Notes: a model not told the origin generated them from the letters alone. 64,000 nucleotides of DNA from Staphylococcus hyicus (GCF_000816085.1 NZ_CP008747.1:1922001-1986000); one strand, 5' to 3'; shown: positions 1 through 9,985, numbered from the stretch's first letter. A program made the numbers and translations.

Positions 1-102
1 GCCATTTTGTTTAATGGCGCTAATCGTCTTTTTAGAAAACTGTTGCTCATATAAAAATGTTTTAAGTTGCATATTCTCACGAATCGTAAACCTATAGATC
101 AT
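1..102 (-). CDS. RluD-family 23S rRNA pseudouridine synthase, N-terminal fragment
   Basis: Only the first 34 codons are inside the window; the gene runs off the left edge. The visible start reads [10 protein letters not shown] and continues with a basic, helical stretch ([13 protein letters not shown]) like the S4-like N-terminal domain of RluD-type enzymes, which isomerise uridines in 23S rRNA. Its ATG overlaps the nadK stop codon as ATGA, so it is translationally coupled to nadK. The family call rests mainly on this short N-terminus plus the known staphylococcal order relQ-nadK-rluD. Confidence 0.7.
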   Translation of the reverse strand, partial: MIYRFTIRENMQLKTFLYEQQFSKKTISAIKQNG

Positions 103-908
103 ACGTCATCGCCACTTGATATAAAAGAATCATGCACGCGTTTCCAAAATGGAAACGGCCTAAAACGTGCAAAACGGATTTTTTCATTGGCAACACGGTA
201 TTGTATCGCATTCACATTTTTGTGTTTAATACTCACATGATCAATGGTCGTTAAAATAGCGTCGTGATTAACCGGCTTAATATGGCACGTATGATGTTTT
301 GGCAAAACTAATGGAGACCCTACCGTTCTAAATACACGGTTGTTGATAGAAGCAATTTCAGCAATTTGAATGGCCTCTAATGATGGATGAATCAATGCGC
401 CTCCTAATGCTTTATTATAAGCCGTCGATCCAGAAGGCGTCGAAATACACAATCCGTCACCTCTAAAACGTTCAAAATGTTGACCTCGAATATCTAAATC
501 GACTACAAGTGTTGTGCCATTTTCTGTTTTCATCGTTGCTTCATTAAGCGCAAGGTGTCGTGTTTCATAACCTTTATCGTTATAACGTACAATGATTTCA
601 AGTAAGGGATATTCAATGACTTGAAACTCAGAATTATTAATTTCTATAATGAGTTTCTCCACTTCATGTGGTAACCAATCTGCATAAAACCCAAGGTGCC
701 CTGTATGTATCCCTACAAATGCACATCTCGATAACATATGACTATATTGATGAAAAGCCTGCAATAGCGTGCCATCTCCACCTACAGATATGACTATTTC
801 AGGATTAACTTGATCTTCAATCATTTTAAAATCCCGCATATGGCTCATCATTTTATGTTTTAACGCTTCTGATTTTGCATCACCTTTAGATAATATTACA
901 AAACGCAT
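99..908 (-). CDS. nadK: NAD kinase
   Basis: ATP-dependent phosphorylation of NAD+ to NADP+, the only route to NADP; cytosolic. The 269-residue length is normal for Gram-positive NAD kinases. The GGDGTLL signature is at residues 43-49, with Asp45 as the expected catalytic base. A LNEA motif lies near residue 119 and the substrate loop TPSGSTAYN follows near residue 155. The ATG overlaps the relQ stop by one base (TAATG), and the gene leads into the rluD-type gene by a 4-base overlap, so relQ, nadK and rluD form one operon. Also called ppnK. Confidence 0.96.
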   Translation of the reverse strand: MRFVILSKGDAKSEALKHKMMSHMRDFKMIEDQVNPEIVISVGGDGTLLQAFHQYSHMLSRCAFVGIHTGHLGFYADWLPHEVEKLIIEINNSEFQVIEYPLLEIIVRYNDKGYETRHLALNEATMKTENGTTLVVDLDIRGQHFERFRGDGLCISTPSGSTAYNKALGGALIHPSLEAIQIAEIASINNRVFRTVGSPLVLPKHHTCHIKPVNHDAILTTIDHVSIKHKNVNAIQYRVANEKIRFARFRPFPFWKRVHDSFISSGDDV

Positions 909-1552
909 TATTCCACCCCACGGTTTTCATGCTTGTCTGCACGTTTTTTGGAATAAAACTTTTGAGCTTCTTTAATTTCTTCCTTAATTTCAGACATTTC
1001 TTCATCAAGTAGAAAAGCCGCTTCAGCCGCACGTTCTAAACGTTTCTGAATTTCCGGGGGATAATCCCCATCATATTTATAACGCAACGTATGTTCAATC
1101 GTTGCCCAAAAATTCATCGCCAATGTCCTGATTTGAATTTCAGCTAAAATTGTTTTTTGACCTTCGAGCGTCTCAATCGGATATTCAATAATCACATGGT
1201 ATGAACGATAACCACTTTGTTTTGTATCTTTAATGTAATCACGTTCTTCAACGACCCTAAAGTCTTCACGTTGACGTAAAAGTTCCACAACTTTATCAAT
1301 ATCATCCACAAATTGACACATCATGCGTAATCCAGCAATGTCATACATTTCTTCACGCAAACGGTCAAATGGAATGCCCCTTTTATTCGCCTTATCAATA
1401 ATACTCGTGATTGGTTTTACACGCCCAGTAACGAATTCAATGGGCGAATTATGTTCGGTAACTTGATAAGCTTTACGTAGCCCTTTTAACTTTATTTTAA
1501 GTTCGTCAATCGCTTGACGATAAGGCGAAAGAAAAATTTCCCATTGATTCAT
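908..1552 (-). CDS. relQ: Small alarmone synthetase RelQ (GTP pyrophosphokinase)
   Basis: Single-domain (p)ppGpp synthetase that transfers pyrophosphate from ATP to GTP or GDP. The 214-residue protein has only the synthetase domain: no HD hydrolase, TGS or ACT domain, which separates it from Rel. Visible motifs are the [13 protein letters not shown] helix, [11 protein letters not shown] and AEIQIRT, the core substrate-binding motifs of the family; the C-terminus is a charged helical tail. In staphylococci RelQ responds to cell-wall stress, which is established knowledge, not seen here. The position directly before nadK is the conserved one and distinguishes it from RelP. Confidence 0.95.
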   Translation of the reverse strand: MNQWEIFLSPYRQAIDELKIKLKGLRKAYQVTEHNSPIEFVTGRVKPITSIIDKANKRGIPFDRLREEMYDIAGLRMMCQFVDDIDKVVELLRQREDFRVVEERDYIKDTKQSGYRSYHVIIEYPIETLEGQKTILAEIQIRTLAMNFWATIEHTLRYKYDGDYPPEIQKRLERAAEAAFLLDEEMSEIKEEIKEAQKFYSKKRADKHENRGVE

Positions 1553-1568
1553 TTTACCTCACTCCGCT

Positions 1569-1916
1569 TCATACTAATTCAAAAGTCTCTTCAACCGCCG
1601 ATACGAAATCATTACCGTAATTAGAGTTTCCTTCGATATTATCTAATAAGTACTCTAATTCATCTCTAAATTGTGTTAATTTTATCGTATCGTTAATAAT
1701 AATTTGTTTATCTTTGTGCTCATGAAGCATAGACCAAGTTTCCTGAACAAATATGAGATATGAAAACGTGGATCCATTATCCATTAAATAAACGAAAGAA
1801 AAATGATCACTGTCAACAATCATTTGACCGACTTCAGTCAAACCTTCAGTAGACTTATCTGTGTAACATAGTACTTGATTATCTTGAATTTTAATTTCAT
1901 TAACATAAATACGCAT
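1569..1916 (-). CDS. UPF0738 family protein, function unknown
   Basis: A 115-residue acidic cytosolic protein beginning [11 protein letters not shown], recognisable as the staphylococcal UPF0738 family always found next to relQ. I chose the ATG at 1914-1916 because it follows a strong AGGAGGAG ribosome binding site; an in-frame start 11 codons earlier has none. No catalytic motif, signal peptide or membrane segment is visible. Only 16 bases separate it from relQ, so it is probably the first gene of the relQ-nadK operon. No function is known to me. Confidence 0.85.
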   Translation of the reverse strand: MRIYVNEIKIQDNQVLCYTDKSTEGLTEVGQMIVDSDHFSFVYLMDNGSTFSYLIFVQETWSMLHEHKDKQIIINDTIKLTQFRDELEYLLDNIEGNSNYGNDFVSAVEETFELV

Positions 1917-2034
1917 ACGTTCTCCTCCTATATGAGCATTGTCACCCAATACTCATATTGCTTTTGTTCAGTTTGTGATGACATATGTATTGCAAACTAT
2001 AGCCATTCACAACCATTCCGTCATTCTTGTCGAT

Positions 2035-2058
2035 AGAATCAATAAAGCAATTGATTCT
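2035..2058. promoter_or_regulatory. Perfect inverted repeat AGAATCAAT-N6-ATTGATTCT
   Basis: Two perfect 9-base arms flank AAAGCA in the divergent gap between the UPF0738 gene and the CYTH gene. It is not followed by a T run on either strand, so it is not an ordinary terminator. It could be an operator for the relQ-nadK operon or a leader hairpin. No known regulator motif was recognised. Confidence 0.4.
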
Positions 2059-2206
2059 CACCATTCGTTTTATTATGAGGCAAACTGCCTTATCATAATA
2101 CAGTTTACCATAATTCTTAACACGTCTCATTGACTATCTATCAAATTGTAAATACTTTTAAACACTCGCAAACTTAGGCATAATATGGATTAAGGAGTGA
2201 ATACGA

Positions 2207-2803
2207 ATGGCAATCGAACAAGAAATTGAATTCAAACAATTATTAGACTTAATACAGTATGAAAATATAAAAACAACTTATTTTTCCGACGATGAACCTA
2301 AAACCCAAGTGAATTATTATATTGATACACCCGATTTTCAAATTCAATCTCAAAAAATGGCGTTGCGAATAAGAGTGAAAAACAATAATCCTAATGAAAT
2401 GACGTTAAAAGTACCTTTAGCAATCGGTTTAAATGAGTATAATTTTGACACAACCGTCGTACCTTTAAACGGACTTCACATTCAAGAGCAACATTTACCA
2501 GTTGAAATTCATAATGTTTTACAAGAAAAACACGTTTCATTCAATCAATTACAAATATTAGGTGATTTAAAAACGATTCGTTATGAAAAACCGATTGAAG
2601 GCGGTTTACTGGTATTAGACCATAGTCTCTATCTCGGTAAAGAAGATTTCGAGTTAGAATTCGAAGTGAATGATTATCATAAAGGAAAACAAGCATTCGA
2701 AACTTTACTTAACCAATTTCAGTTGACGCATAAAGAACCCAAAAATAAAGTGCGTCGCTTTTTTGAATATCAAGCATTTTTAAAACAACACAAACACAAA
2801 TAG
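2207..2803 (+). CDS. CYTH domain protein (YjbK-like)
   Basis: CYTH domains form a beta-tunnel that binds triphosphate compounds and divalent metal; members include adenylate cyclase class IV, thiamine triphosphatase and tripolyphosphatases. The 198-residue protein carries the signature ExExK as EIEFK at residues 6-10, with later conserved charged strands (ALRIRVKN, LTLKVP-like, ELEFEVND). RBS AAGGAG lies 9 bases before the ATG. A CATAAT -10 hexamer at 2179-2184 suggests its own promoter, divergent from the UPF0738 gene. Substrate cannot be read from sequence; the Bacillus neighbour set (yjbH, yjbI, yjbK, yjbM) is the same. Confidence 0.9.
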   Translation: MAIEQEIEFKQLLDLIQYENIKTTYFSDDEPKTQVNYYIDTPDFQIQSQKMALRIRVKNNNPNEMTLKVPLAIGLNEYNFDTTVVPLNGLHIQEQHLPVEIHNVLQEKHVSFNQLQILGDLKTIRYEKPIEGGLLVLDHSLYLGKEDFELEFEVNDYHKGKQAFETLLNQFQLTHKEPKNKVRRFFEYQAFLKQHKHK

Positions 2804-2887
2804 GCTTTGGGTAAGTGTTTTTACTTTGATATGTAAAAATTCATGTTATTATTTATGTATATCAAAACTAACGATTAAGGTGATGTC

Positions 2888-3259
2888 ATGCCTCCAACGC
2901 CGTATGAAGTGATTGGTCAAGATGCACTTTATAAGATGATTGACCATTTTTATATTTTAGTAGAACAAGATGATCGAATAAATCATTTATTTCCAGGGGA
3001 TTTTAACGAAACAAGCCGCAAACAAAAGCAATTTCTCACTCAATTTTTAGGTGGACCAAGTTTATATACCGATGAACATGGTCACCCAATGTTACGAAAA
3101 CGTCATTTACCTTTTAAAATTGATGAAACAGCGAAAAATGCTTGGTTAGAAAATATGCATATCGCTATCGAAAATGCACAATTACCCCATGGTGTGGGTG
3201 ATTATTTGTATGAGCGTTTAAAGTTAACTGCGTCACATATGGTTAACACAGAATATTAA
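2888..3259 (+). CDS. Truncated hemoglobin, group II (YjbI-like)
   Basis: A 123-residue 2-over-2 globin that binds heme and O2 or NO. It has FY at residues 21-22 (B-helix tyrosine), FLGGP at 53-57 (the glycine motif of trHbs), a proximal histidine candidate His73 in KRHLPF, and Trp86 at the G8 position typical of group II. It lies 14 bases before yjbH with a separate RBS (AAGGTGATG), so the two are probably cotranscribed. The YjbH/globin pairing fits a thiol or nitrosative stress role, which is inference. Confidence 0.9.
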   Translation: MPPTPYEVIGQDALYKMIDHFYILVEQDDRINHLFPGDFNETSRKQKQFLTQFLGGPSLYTDEHGHPMLRKRHLPFKIDETAKNAWLENMHIAIENAQLPHGVGDYLYERLKLTASHMVNTEY

Positions 3260-3273
3260 TTGTAGGTGAAAAT

Positions 3274-4068
3274 ATGACGAAAGAATTACGAGCTGTTGTT
3301 CATAGCTGTCAAGAAGAAGCAAATACAAATCTTTCTCCTGTGAGCAAAATAGAAATTTATTCTTTTTTCGATCCTTTTAGCAAAGATAGTTTTAAATTAT
3401 CTGCCGTTTTATCGAAATTAAAAATTGAATACAGCCAATATATCCGCATTCGTCATATCCTCAACCCTTCATTACGTGTGTTGACAAAATGTCAAGCACA
3501 GAGCACATCTGACCGCGACAATATTGCGCTAGCATTTAAAGCGGCAGAATTACAAGGGCGCGCCCGTGCTCACCGCTTCATGCATCTTATTCAGAATGAG
3601 ATCATTCCGAAACCAGATATTGTCACAGAAGATATGATTTCGAAATGTATCGTTAATGCTGGATTGGACTATGATGTATTTCAAGAAGATTTAATTCATG
3701 GTAATTTACGTGAAAGTTTAAAAGTTGATTTGCATATCGCACGCGAAATGGAAGTTAACATGGCACCTTCCCTCGTATTTTTCAATGAGGATATCCAAGA
3801 AGAAGGATTAAAAGTTGAAGGATTATATCCATATCATATATATACGTATATCATTAATGAAATGATGGGATGTCAAATTGAAAAGCAACTTCCACCAAAA
3901 TTAACAACATACATTCATCAAAAGCAACTGGTTACAGAAGAAGAGCTATTAACGATTTATGAGTGGCCTGAGAAAACATTAAAAAAAGAATTAAAAAAAT
4001 TACTCTTGCAACAAAAGATTGAAAAAATAAAATACCCTGGTGGAGAATTTTGGAAGTCTAAAATGTGA
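3274..4068 (+). CDS. yjbH: YjbH, ClpXP adaptor for Spx (DsbA-like fold)
   Basis: Adaptor that presents the regulator Spx to the ClpXP protease; cytosolic, 264 residues, thioredoxin/DsbA-like. The N-terminal region SKIEIYSFFDPF matches the family, followed by a long helical insert and a C-terminal segment (YEWPEKTLKKELKKL). At the position of the ancestral CxxC pair the sequence reads FSKDSF (residues 35-40), so both cysteines are serine and a redox-active disulfide at this site is excluded. spxA lies 4 kb away on the other strand in the same conserved block. RBS is AGGTG before ATG; a terminator follows at 4095. Confidence 0.93.
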   Translation: MTKELRAVVHSCQEEANTNLSPVSKIEIYSFFDPFSKDSFKLSAVLSKLKIEYSQYIRIRHILNPSLRVLTKCQAQSTSDRDNIALAFKAAELQGRARAHRFMHLIQNEIIPKPDIVTEDMISKCIVNAGLDYDVFQEDLIHGNLRESLKVDLHIAREMEVNMAPSLVFFNEDIQEEGLKVEGLYPYHIYTYIINEMMGCQIEKQLPPKLTTYIHQKQLVTEEELLTIYEWPEKTLKKELKKLLLQQKIEKIKYPGGEFWKSKM

Positions 4069-4094
4069 GAAATAGCATATATTTATTACGAAGT

Positions 4095-4122
4095 TGGAAC
4101 ATTATAATGTTCCAGCTTTTTT
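4095..4122 (+). terminator. Rho-independent terminator after yjbH
   Basis: Perfect 20-base palindrome TGGAACATTATAATGTTCCA (4095-4114) followed by GC and a run of six T. It closes the CYTH-globin-yjbH unit. Confidence 0.9.
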
Positions 4123-4125
4123 AGT

Positions 4126-4226
4126 ATAAAAAAAACGCCGTGTTCTGACACGGCGCTAAACAAAGGGGATGGGAGAAATTTTTCACTTCAAACAAAGGGG
4201 TATGTTTGTTATGTGATTAATTTCAT
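4126..4226 (-). ncRNA. rsaE: RsaE (RoxS-type) regulatory small RNA
   Basis: The minus strand from about 4226 to 4126 matches the staphylococcal sRNA RsaE, which sits between pepF and yjbH in S. aureus. C-rich seed motifs (UACCCCUUUG at about 4201-4192, UCUCCC, and AUCCCCUUUG near 4169-4160) lie in single-stranded AT-rich context. The 3' end is a strong intrinsic terminator: CGCCGTGT and ACACGGCG arms at 4136-4155 around a four-base loop, then ten U. The length of about 100 nt fits. RsaE represses TCA-cycle, folate and amino-acid catabolic mRNAs by pairing to Shine-Dalgarno sequences and responds to SrrAB; those facts are from the literature. Confidence 0.93.
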
Positions 4227-4232
4227 GCTCAT

Positions 4233-4261
4233 AATATATCACGTGTTTACAAACGATTCAA
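4233..4261 (-). promoter_or_regulatory. Promoter of rsaE
   Basis: On the minus strand: -35 TTGAAT (4261-4256), 17-base spacer, -10 TATATT (4238-4233), giving a start near 4226, where the conserved RsaE 5' end ATGAAATT begins. The spacer holds TTTGTAAACACGTG, a possible binding site for the SrrA response regulator, which I infer only from known RsaE control. Confidence 0.75.
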
Positions 4262-4325
4262 CCCTTTAATGTCCAAAAATGCAACATTTCACAAATCCGT
4301 CAAATTGTAAACGGATTCAATCCCC

Positions 4326-6134
4326 TCAAGCTTTCATTAATTTTTCAAAAGCGTCTAATTTTTCCTCAAATACTTTACAAGCATCTTCAATTGGTTGTGG
4401 CGTTGTCATATCAACACCCGCATTTTTTAAGATTTCAATTGGGTAATTTGAGCTTCCTTTTTTCAAAAATTCATTAATATAGCGTTCAACAGCAGGTTGA
4501 CCTTCTGTCAATATTTGATGACTTAAGCTTTGTGCAGCACTATACCCTGTCGCATATTGATATACGTAATAGTTCATGTAGAAATGTGGAATACGCGACC
4601 ACTCTTTACTAATGTGATCATCTGTTTCAACAGTGTCTCCAAAATATTGTCGGTTTAATTTAGCGTATTCTTCATTCATGCGTGTCGCGGTTAACGGCTC
4701 CCCTGCTTCTTCAATCTGATGGATTTTATGTTCAAACTCTGCAAACATCGTTTGGCGGAATAAAGTCGCACGGAAACGTTCTAATTCTTGATTTAATAGT
4801 AATAAACGTCGCTTATCATCCAAGTGTTTATCCATATAATAACTTAATAATGCTTCATTACATGTAGATGCTACTTCTGCCACAAAAATAGTATAGTCAC
4901 TTTGGTTTGAAGGTTGATTTTTACGACTAAAGTAACTATGTGCAGAATGACCAAATTCGTGAACCAGTGTATATAAATCAGATACAGTATTCGACCAATT
5001 CAATAAAATAAATGGATTTGTTTTATGAGAACCTGATGAGTATCCACCTGAACGCTTACCTTTATTTTCATAGACATCAACCCATCGATTTTGTAAACCT
5101 TCTTTTACGACATTAAGATATTCTTCGCCCATAGGTTCTAATCCCTTTAACATCCATTCCACCGCTTCATCATATGGCATATCAAATTGGATGTCCTTAA
5201 CCATAGGTGTGTACATATCATACATTTTCAAGTCATCTACACCGAGTAGTTCTTTACGAAGTTTCGTATATCGATGTAAGAGTGGCAAATACTTATGCAC
5301 AGTTTTAACTAAATTGTCATATACTTCCTCAGGAATATGTGTACGGCTTAACGCTTGCTCACGCGCTGTTTTATAATGATGCGTGCGCGCATTAAATACA
5401 TGTTTTTTCACTTCTCCAGCAAGTGTTGCGCCTAACGTATTATTGTATGCACCATACGCTTTATACACATTATTGTAGGCAGATTCACGTAATGTGCGAT
5501 CATCTGATTCTAAATATTTAATAAACGTACCTTGCGTTAATGGATGGTGTTGACCATCTTTATCCGTAACATCTTCAAATGTTAAATCTGCATTATCAAA
5601 CATACTGAATACATTACTAGGTGTTGATAACGCATCTTGAGCTTCTGTAAGTAATTTTTCTTTCTCTGCATCTAATACATGCGGACGTTGTTCATTAATT
5701 AATTTTAAATCAAATTCAAAACGCTTCAGACCATCATGTGATGAAATAAATTTTTGCACACGCGCTTCTTCAATTTGAAGTAATTCTGGAACTAAAAAAC
5801 TCCATGCAGAACTTAGTTTGATGGCTAATTGATGGGCACGCGCTTCAAATCCTGTATATTTATCATTCGCTGTATCTTGATCTTGCTTTAAATGCGCATA
5901 TACATAAACTTCCTCAAGCTCTGTCTCAATTTCATCTTCTAAACGTAGTGCTTGGTATAGCGTTTCAGCATCATCACCTAAGTGACCTTTAAAAGCTTCT
6001 TCTTTACCAAGGTAACCTTCGACTTTTTTAAAGGCCGCTTCCCATGCCTCATCACTTTCAAAAATCGTTGTTAAATCCCAAGTATATTCAGGGTGTTGTT
6101 GTTCTTGTTCTGAACGTGTAAGTTGTTGTGTCAT
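4326..6134 (-). CDS. pepF: Oligoendopeptidase F (M3 zinc metallopeptidase)
   Basis: Cytosolic zinc peptidase that cleaves oligopeptides of roughly 7-17 residues. The M3 zinc signature HEFGH is at residues 392-396 (His392, Glu393, His396); Glu further on (VAEVASTCNEALL) supplies the third ligand. The 602-residue length is normal. The ATG at 6132-6134 follows GAGGAGG; the reading frame extends upstream but without an RBS. It lies downstream of coiA by 70 bases. Its nearest hairpin downstream is the RsaE terminator, so readthrough from pepF into rsaE is possible. Confidence 0.95.
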   Translation of the reverse strand: MTQQLTRSEQEQQHPEYTWDLTTIFESDEAWEAAFKKVEGYLGKEEAFKGHLGDDAETLYQALRLEDEIETELEEVYVYAHLKQDQDTANDKYTGFEARAHQLAIKLSSAWSFLVPELLQIEEARVQKFISSHDGLKRFEFDLKLINEQRPHVLDAEKEKLLTEAQDALSTPSNVFSMFDNADLTFEDVTDKDGQHHPLTQGTFIKYLESDDRTLRESAYNNVYKAYGAYNNTLGATLAGEVKKHVFNARTHHYKTAREQALSRTHIPEEVYDNLVKTVHKYLPLLHRYTKLRKELLGVDDLKMYDMYTPMVKDIQFDMPYDEAVEWMLKGLEPMGEEYLNVVKEGLQNRWVDVYENKGKRSGGYSSGSHKTNPFILLNWSNTVSDLYTLVHEFGHSAHSYFSRKNQPSNQSDYTIFVAEVASTCNEALLSYYMDKHLDDKRRLLLLNQELERFRATLFRQTMFAEFEHKIHQIEEAGEPLTATRMNEEYAKLNRQYFGDTVETDDHISKEWSRIPHFYMNYYVYQYATGYSAAQSLSHQILTEGQPAVERYINEFLKKGSSNYPIEILKNAGVDMTTPQPIEDACKVFEEKLDAFEKLMKA

Positions 6135-6204
6135 AGTTTTTTCCTCCTCTAAAGATGATATTACTGTTATTTTCTCATTTTTAAATTCAGATTGCACTTT
6201 TAAA

Positions 6205-7173
6205 CTATGTCACATTCAATATTTTTAAATATGCATGAATCATCATATTCATTTTATGCACATAATCAACCTTTTTTTCTGCGAAATACCGCGGCTTCAA
6301 ACACTGCTTAACAGAAATATGAGGAATGACACCTTTTTTTAACGCTTTTAATACCGTTAATTGCCATAGTATCGGATTGGTCACGAAATAGATTTGTTCT
6401 GGAAAAACAAACCCAGTTAATTTAACCACTTGCTCATCAGTCATTTGCAACTGATATATTAATGATAAATGTGGTTCAAGCACACTATGTTTCAATCGAC
6501 ATTGTGTGAGAAATGCTTTTATATGTAATCTAGAAAGCTTTTTAACCACTGTAAGTGAACAATTATTCATGTTAATGTGTGTGAGCCAATCTTTAACGTG
6601 CACGCTTTGTTGAATACCTATAAAGCGATTGGCTTTTATAGGCAGAAGTTGTGACAATTCAATAATCTCTGTTCCATCATCACTAAGGCTGTATAACGTG
6701 TGCGTATATGGATCTATACATGCTTGATGACGTTGTGTAAGGTTGTACATTCCGTGACTTAACTTAGGTAATTCTGTTAACCATAACACGTGATAGCCAA
6801 GTTGAGATAACTTTTCTGTTCTTTTTTGAAATGATCCAATACTCATCGCGCTTAGTTGAATTTCAAGCGCCCACCGATCTACAATAATGTCAGGAATTTG
6901 CTGAATCGTCTCTACATAAGGTTCCAACCGCACATCGTTATAGTATTGCTTTAATGACGTATAAAGACCATACTTCATCGTTTGATGACGTATAGATTCA
7001 CCCCCATAATGATTTGAATGTAAGGATTGTGCTTGGTGAGCAAAATGCGGCACCATCTTAACCCCTTTCTTTAAAATAAGCTGCGCTTTGCATATAGGAC
7101 AATAATATTGACCTTGTTTAGATGCATCACACGCATGGACTTGATTTTTATGAAGATCCATTGCAGTTAACAT
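6205..7173 (-). CDS. CoiA-like competence protein
   Basis: About 322 residues. The N-terminal half has a zinc-ribbon-like pair (CDASKQGQYYCPICKAQL) followed by VPHFAH, and then a restriction-endonuclease-like core: E..RHQTMKYGLY, PDIIVD and ALEIQLS, matching the D...ExQ nuclease motif of CoiA. In naturally competent Gram-positives CoiA protects or processes incoming DNA; its role in staphylococci is not settled. The start was placed at the ATG at 7171-7173 because GAGG lies 8 bases upstream; two earlier in-frame starts fit less well. pepF follows. Confidence 0.85.
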   Translation of the reverse strand: MLTAMDLHKNQVHACDASKQGQYYCPICKAQLILKKGVKMVPHFAHQAQSLHSNHYGGESIRHQTMKYGLYTSLKQYYNDVRLEPYVETIQQIPDIIVDRWALEIQLSAMSIGSFQKRTEKLSQLGYHVLWLTELPKLSHGMYNLTQRHQACIDPYTHTLYSLSDDGTEIIELSQLLPIKANRFIGIQQSVHVKDWLTHINMNNCSLTVVKKLSRLHIKAFLTQCRLKHSVLEPHLSLIYQLQMTDEQVVKLTGFVFPEQIYFVTNPILWQLTVLKALKKGVIPHISVKQCLKPRYFAEKKVDYVHKMNMMIHAYLKILNVT

Positions 7174-7276
7174 CAACATCACCTCATAGTTATACTCGTT
7201 AAACGGTGCGCTTTTACTTCTAAAACGATTTAAAATTTTGTATGAGATAATCATTCACCAACCTTATATCATGCAT

Positions 7277-7306
7277 AAAAAACACGCCCTGTTTAGTGGG
7301 CGTGTC
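7277..7306 (-). terminator. Terminator after mecA
   Basis: Minus-strand hairpin with perfect 8-base arms ACACGCCC/GGGCGTGT (7283-7306), followed by a run of T. It separates mecA from coiA-pepF. Confidence 0.9.
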
Positions 7307-7319
7307 GCTGATTTCTATA

Positions 7320-8030
7320 TTATTTATCTGTAAAGTAACGTTTCACCTGTTCAAGTACATTATGACTCATAACTATTTTGCCATAATCGTTTAAATACAC
7401 TTCCGTTTTATCTGTTGGCATTGCGTATTCAAGGACTTGTCCGTAAAAATCATGAATAGGTTCTTCCGTTACATCATGATCAAAATGAACCATATAATAA
7501 TATTCGTTATTTAACATATAAAGTAAATCTTCATAACGTGTTAGTTTTTGATTGTTTTGATGCGCATACGCAATGAGCGTTTCTAAACTATCAAACTTAA
7601 AGACAAGCGTATTTGAAGCCAATGCGTGACTTTCATCTGAAGTCGCTGTATGTTGTACGCCTACTTCATCATCAACTTGTTCTTCATTATCTTTTGAATG
7701 TGATTTTAAAGATTGTGCTAGAAGTTCATTTAACTGACTATCAAATTCGTCTAATGCATGATCCTCGTCAGACATTTGCATTAACTCGTCATTTTTAGAT
7801 TTTGAAATTGTCACTTCTACCCCTTTTTCAAACGCATGTACTTGTATCCATAAAGGGCCTTCTACTACAAAATCTTCTTCTTGGTTAATTTCTTCCATCA
7901 TAGACCAAAAAAATTCTTCGCCTCGTTTGCGGTTCGTCCATAAATCTTCGCGTTTAAAACCACGTGCTTCTATATCTTTATAAGTGATGAACAACTTTAC
8001 AGTCATATCATCAATGCGCTCTATTCTCAT
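7320..8030 (-). CDS. mecA: Adaptor protein MecA (TrfA)
   Basis: ClpC adaptor that targets unfolded proteins and specific regulators to ClpCP; unrelated to the methicillin-resistance mecA. The 236 residues show the N-terminal substrate-binding domain (MRIERIDDMTVKLF, then RGFKREDLW), an acidic linker at about 100-135 and a C-terminal ClpC-binding domain starting near TLVFKFDSLETLI. The length is close to the staphylococcal protein. It stands alone between a promoter at 8068-8096 and a terminator at 7277. In S. aureus the ortholog TrfA affects glycopeptide and oxacillin susceptibility and spx turnover, known from the literature. Confidence 0.95.
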   Translation of the reverse strand: MRIERIDDMTVKLFITYKDIEARGFKREDLWTNRKRGEEFFWSMMEEINQEEDFVVEGPLWIQVHAFEKGVEVTISKSKNDELMQMSDEDHALDEFDSQLNELLAQSLKSHSKDNEEQVDDEVGVQHTATSDESHALASNTLVFKFDSLETLIAYAHQNNQKLTRYEDLLYMLNNEYYYMVHFDHDVTEEPIHDFYGQVLEYAMPTDKTEVYLNDYGKIVMSHNVLEQVKRYFTDK

Positions 8031-8067
8031 ATCATCTCACTCCTCACAGTCGATGAATAGTAACCCT

Positions 8068-8096
8068 ATTGTAGTAGACAAATTCAAAAAATACAA
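8068..8096 (-). promoter_or_regulatory. Promoter of mecA (trfA)
   Basis: Minus strand: -35 TTGTAT (8096-8091), exactly 17 bases, -10 TACAAT (8073-8068). The start would lie near 8061, giving a leader of about 30 bases with RBS GAGGAG. Confidence 0.65.
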
Positions 8097-8221
8097 TCTA
8101 TTTGTTTGTAGCATGCAATCTTCAGAAAAAATTTTATTTACAATATATATGTCTTGTATTTACTCAAAATACGATATGTAAACGTAAGCTCATCACATTG
8201 AGCCACTGATGCTATTAAAAT

Positions 8222-8252
8222 AAAAAACGAGCAACGTGACATGACGTTACTC
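8222..8252 (-). terminator. Terminator after spxA
   Basis: Minus-strand hairpin GAGTAACGT/ACGTTGCTC (8229-8252, one G-U pair), then TTTTTTATTTTA. It is 40 bases downstream of the spxA stop. Confidence 0.88.
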
Positions 8253-8292
8253 GATATCTCATATAAATCTAAAGCGATTTATGATATTTAAA

Positions 8293-8688
8293 TTAATCAA
8301 CCATACGTTGTGCTTCTTGCAATTGGAACGTACGTACTTTTCGAGGTAAGAAGCGACGAATTTCATCTTCATTATATCCTACTTGCAAACGCTTATCGTC
8401 TAAAATAATTGGACGGCGTAAAATACCAGGATTATCTTGAATGATGCCATATAAATCTTGTAATGGTAAAGCGTCGATATCGACGTTCAATTTTTGATAA
8501 GTTTTAGAACGTGTAGAGATGATTTCATCTGTACCGTCTTCAGTCATTTTTAAAATTTGTTTTATTTCATCTAATGTTAAATGCTCAGAAAAAATATTTC
8601 GCTCCGTATACGGAATGTCATGTTCTTGTAACCATGCTTTCGCTTTACGGCAAGATGTGCAACTTGGTGAAGTAAATAATGTTACCAT
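8293..8688 (-). CDS. spxA: Transcriptional regulator Spx
   Basis: Global thiol-stress regulator that binds the RNA polymerase alpha C-terminal domain; ArsC-like fold. It is 131 residues when started at the ATG at 8686-8688, which follows AGGAGAG; this is exactly the usual Spx length. The redox switch CTSC is at residues 10-13. The conserved Gly and RRPI..D regions (LRRPIILDD) are present. Its level is set by ClpXP with YjbH, both products of this neighbourhood apart from ClpXP itself. A TATAAT on the minus strand at 8811-8806 would give a leader of about 110 bases, long for such a small gene. Confidence 0.97.
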   Translation of the reverse strand: MVTLFTSPSCTSCRKAKAWLQEHDIPYTERNIFSEHLTLDEIKQILKMTEDGTDEIISTRSKTYQKLNVDIDALPLQDLYGIIQDNPGILRRPIILDDKRLQVGYNEDEIRRFLPRKVRTFQLQEAQRMVD

Positions 8689-8926
8689 ACATCTCACTCT
8701 CCTAATTGAATAAAAATTCATTAAATTTTTAACGTTTTAGTTTGACTGCTCAATCTATGTCTAAACAACTCAAATCTTTTTCTGTTTTTCTAACGCTATA
8801 GTTATATTATAGACAATCAACATTAAAATTAAATGAGAAATCTGTAAAAATAGTATTTATTTTAAATTATCAGTCTTTAGTATGAGACGATTCTATTCGA
8901 TTTCTTACTTATCATCATATCATAAC

Positions 8927-8954
8927 TTACAAACGAAGAAAATACTGTTACAAT
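8927..8954 (+). promoter_or_regulatory. Promoter of trpS
   Basis: -35 TTACAA (8927-8932), 16-base spacer, -10 TACAAT (8949-8954). The leader of about 32 bases is too short for a T-box, so trpS lacks tRNA-dependent antitermination here. Confidence 0.6.
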
Positions 8955-8971
8955 AGTAATGATTATCTTGA

Positions 8972-9985
<1,014 letters not shown>

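Noticed and set aside
1939..2133. Opposing open frames of about 60 codons in the UPF0738/CYTH gap
   Set aside because: No ribosome binding site, no family resemblance, and the region is better explained as divergent promoter DNA with inverted repeats.
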